Shown here: positions 62,327-64,000 of the stretch, piece after piece
Numbering within the stretch: the stretch's first letter is position 1
How the letters are laid out: each line of letters starts with the position of its first letter
DNA from: an uncultured Aquimarina sp.
GTDB taxonomy: Bacteria; Bacteroidota; Bacteroidia; Flavobacteriales; Flavobacteriaceae
Direction: 5' to 3'
Length of the DNA: 64,000 nucleotides
Assembly: GCA_947498815.1 (NCBI GenBank)
Contig: CANMLU010000003.1
Location: forward strand, 248,001-312,000
Position numbers and translations under genes: made by a program
Notes under the pieces: generated by a model
Databases searched by the model: none
What the model saw: only the letters and a program-made list of their open reading frames with translations
Told to the model about the DNA's origin: nothing

Positions 62327-62617
62327 CTATTCGATTTTTTGACCTTTGAGATATGTGATAATACTTTTCTTGGAGTATAATATCCGTCGGCCATGTTGAT
62401 AAAAAACAATCGCTTTTTGATCCCGAAGATCATAAAGCCGGTTCCTGCTTTTGATTCTGAGTAACTTCATGGCTTCTGTAGTACTTATAAAATCATTTTC
62501 GTCTTGTTCTATCGATATGGTTTCTTTATGTTTTTCATGAATAACCTTATACATGAGTACCAGAGTTTCTTCCATGAGTTGATAATAACTATCCTTTTCG
62601 AATACAATTAATTCCAT
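62327..62617 (-). CDS. Excisionase/MerR-like HTH protein
   Basis: 96 residues. The C-terminal half is an HTH_17-type winged helix: ISTTEAMKLLRIKSRNRLYDLRDQ, then the wing IVFYQHGRRILYSKKSIITYLKG. This is the pattern of excisionases and helix-turn-helix proteins of Bacteroidota mobile elements. The N-terminal half is a helical dimer-like stretch (YYQLMEETLVLMYKVIHEKHK). It begins the minus-strand operon next to a palindrome-rich region, so a role in excision or early regulation is likely. Confidence 0.72.
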   Translation of the reverse strand: MELIVFEKDSYYQLMEETLVLMYKVIHEKHKETISIEQDENDFISTTEAMKLLRIKSRNRLYDLRDQKAIVFYQHGRRILYSKKSIITYLKGQKIE

Positions 62618-62901
62618 CGTATATATTTTAATTACGTTTTACTTTTTTTATGGATGCCAAATCCCAAAGTGTTTTATGACCATAGCAGTTTAAAAATAGG
62701 ATCCTACTGCTACGGCATTACTAACCACGATATCCAAAAAATTTATCCGGAATTGAGCTATGGGCATCACTGAGGTAAAGGAAACTAAAAAAACAAAGCA
62801 ATTTTAGGGCGCAGGGGTTGCACAACCCTTGTACAACCCCATAGTAATTATCTTACGATAAACGAGTTACATTTTTTAGAAGCAACTGAAATCAACCTTA
62901 A

Positions 62902-63024
62902 ATGACAGAAAAAAAATTATATGGCCCCTCAAAACAGCTGAAAACCCCAGTAAAACCGTTTCCGACAGCCATAAAAAGCAACCCCAATGAATACAGGGGG
63001 TTTCAGAGAATGTTAAAATATTAA
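62902..63024 (+). CDS. Possible 40-residue protein
   Basis: A short plus-strand frame, basic and proline-containing (KKLYGPSKQLKTPVKPFP, then EYRGFQRMLKY). Composition is protein-like, but it is short, on the minor strand and its end overlaps a palindrome. Low support. Confidence 0.3.
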   Translation: MTEKKLYGPSKQLKTPVKPFPTAIKSNPNEYRGFQRMLKY

Positions 63025-63087
63025 CACTTATCAAAGCGGTGCCAGGGGTAAAAGGTTTACAAAAAAGTATAGGAAGGAGCTGTTTCT

Positions 63088-63142
63088 AAATACAACAATC
63101 CCTTTTCGAATACTTGGTATTCGAAAAGGGATTGTTGTATTT
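63088..63142 (-). terminator. Long perfect hairpin, 26-bp stem
   Basis: A perfect 26-bp inverted repeat around a 3-base loop (TTG), core AACAATCCCTTTTCGAAT and its complement, 15 bases after the stop codon of the minus-strand gene. The plus strand continues with T-rich sequence. It is much longer than normal terminators; other roles are possible. Confidence 0.7.
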
Positions 63143-63156
63143 TTTAGTACTACACT

Positions 63157-64000
63157 TTATGCTTTGGTATCCCGAAGCATTTGAAGCTTGCTGAGTATCC
63201 GTATGAGTAATCGTTCTACCGTTTCAAAAGTATCTGAAGAAATGGTGTAAAAAGAATTCTTGACACTTTTTTCTGAGATATGATCCATATCCTTGGAGGC
63301 ATAAATTGTGGATAGAAATCTAAAATAGTGTTGCTTGTTTCCTTGTAGGTTAATTACTCCTGTTTCAACAAAGAGCCTGCTGATCAGGGCGATTTCGGAT
63401 ACCGTAAGGTTTACTTTTCTTTTGGCGCTTGAAGTGTCTATAAGCCCGGTGGTAGGTGCCGGAGCTTCAACTACCTTTTTTAAGGTATGCCGCTCCAACG
63501 CTATTTGCTTTTGATGTAAATCGATTTGTTTTCTGATAAAATCGATCAGATACTCCTGTAAGCCAGGAAATTCAGGATTATACTTGTAGGGACTGGTTAC
63601 TGCTATACTTTGGATATTATGGAGTTGTCTAAACAACAGGCTTTGTTTTGCCGTGGGCGTATCTTCTTGATCCAAACGTACCAATAGTTCGGCTTCCATA
63701 GCTTTATATACATTATGCGTATTGTAATCCAAGGCAATGAGTAACCGATATACCGTATCATGGTTTGGCGACTCTGTTTTAGTTAATAGTCGTGTAAACA
63801 GATCGATATACTTGCGATAGTATGCTCTTCTGATATAGGTCATCGAGTGGAGATGATCATTCAAAATAGTATATAGGGGTTTACATACTTCTTCTTGAAT
63901 ACTCTTTGGTAATTGCTGTTTTCTAAATAGTTGAATTAATTGTCGGGAGGTATCGAAGTAGTGCTCCAGAAAATTACGTCGTTTTAAATAGGAAATCGGG
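63157..64000 (-). CDS. Hypothetical helical protein (5' end outside window)
   Basis: The frame is open to the window edge, so the gene starts beyond it; 281 codons are visible. The region is helical (FLEHYFDTSRQLIQLF, YYRKYIDLFTRLLTK, LQEYLIDFIRKQIDLHQKQ), with a later segment VSEIALISRLFVETGVINLQG. I do not recognise a family with certainty; some features recall regulatory proteins such as RteC of Bacteroidota conjugative elements, but I would not assign this. It is separated from the replication block by the palindrome-rich region and could be regulatory. Confidence 0.6.
   Translation of the reverse strand, partial: PISYLKRRNFLEHYFDTSRQLIQLFRKQQLPKSIQEEVCKPLYTILNDHLHSMTYIRRAYYRKYIDLFTRLLTKTESPNHDTVYRLLIALDYNTHNVYKAMEAELLVRLDQEDTPTAKQSLLFRQLHNIQSIAVTSPYKYNPEFPGLQEYLIDFIRKQIDLHQKQIALERHTLKKVVEAPAPTTGLIDTSSAKRKVNLTVSEIALISRLFVETGVINLQGNKQHYFRFLSTIYASKDMDHISEKSVKNSFYTISSDTFETVERLLIRILSKLQMLRDTKA

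Larger units (their letters stand above)
62618..63156. other. Palindrome-rich control or origin-like region
   Basis: About 540 bases with several structures: TAGGATCCTA inside a TAGCAG/CTGCTA pair (62683-62712); two 11-base direct repeats TTGCACAACCC and TTGTACAACCC back to back (62818-62839), the first preceded by GGGG so that the block also reads as an inverted repeat; TGTTAA-aata-TTAACA at 63011-63026; and the long hairpin at 63088. Such clusters are usual at replication origins or operator regions. No standard promoter is clear. Confidence 0.5.
36594..64000. mobile_element. Integrated element (provirus-like), right end outside the window
   Basis: Boundaries: left at the tRNA-Leu fragment, right not reached. 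It contains a tyrosine recombinase next to the attachment site, a decayed recombinase tail, an array of small genes with a shared motif, a RecA-like ATPase, a Dam-like methylase, a type I restriction-modification operon, and a long minus-strand phage-like operon with replication, lysis and cell-wall genes. No relaxase, type IV secretion, terminase, portal or tail gene is seen in 27 kb. The restriction operon is visibly more AT-rich than the 51-60 kb block, which suggests separate origins of the parts. Confidence 0.8.

Overview
The window reads as the chromosome of a marine-type flavobacterium (Bacteroidota, Flavobacteriaceae; an Aquimarina-like genus is only a guess). The evidence is strong A+T bias, few Shine-Dalgarno sequences, several matches to the Bacteroidota -7 promoter element TAnnTTTG, and family markers: a DUF5686/carboxypeptidase-regulatory outer-membrane protein, a membrane pyrophosphatase, lipoproteins with Bacteroidota-style signals, an orphan LytTR regulator and an Arm-DNA-binding tyrosine recombinase.

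Positions 1 to about 36,590 are host chromosome. In order they hold: an AraC-type regulator cut by the window edge; an NHL-repeat lipoprotein; an ergothioneine-type cluster (egtB, egtD, DUF427); a small TonB-like protein; thyA; a CNT nucleoside transporter carrying an extra periplasmic domain; a bifunctional nuclease; etfBA; pdhB; a DUF5686 protein; soluble and membrane pyrophosphatases side by side; and an App1-like phosphatase. At 18.3-21.7 kb a LexA-like S24 repressor faces a three-gene DNA-repair-type operon (DUF559 endonuclease, radical SAM protein, TIGR03915 protein), with palindromic operators placed on both promoters. Next come an Ala-rich lipoprotein, a nitroreductase, a methyltransferase with a membrane protein, a pentapeptide-repeat protein, an LRR lipoprotein, a LytTR response regulator, and a looser AT-rich stretch (29.9-36.4 kb) with an M48 peptidase, hypothetical proteins, a repeated intergenic hairpin and one frameshifted gene.

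At 36,594-36,646 lies the 3' half of a tRNA-Leu(UAA) gene on the minus strand, with its terminator still on the host side. I read it as one attachment site of an integrated element that fills the rest of the window and leaves it at the right edge. The element starts with a tyrosine recombinase, a decayed copy of a second recombinase C-terminus, and an array of five small minus-strand genes, each followed by the same 18-bp motif. Then come a RecA-like ATPase, a Dam-like methylase, a complete type I restriction-modification operon (hsdM-hsdS-hsdR, plus strand), and a long minus-strand phage-like operon (50.0-62.6 kb).

That operon encodes replication proteins (HTH protein, DUF1376-like initiator, DnaC-like loader), a transglutaminase-fold protein, an LEA14-like anchored protein, several short apparently beta-rich proteins, membrane-anchored basic proteins, a peptidoglycan-binding protein, a lysin-like protein and holin-like proteins. 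I see no terminase, portal, tail, relaxase or type IV secretion gene. This is compatible with a tailless, non-canonical provirus or with a virus-derived element, and it is the best candidate here for an undescribed system. The 18-bp-motif gene array and the S24-controlled repair operon are the other notable items.
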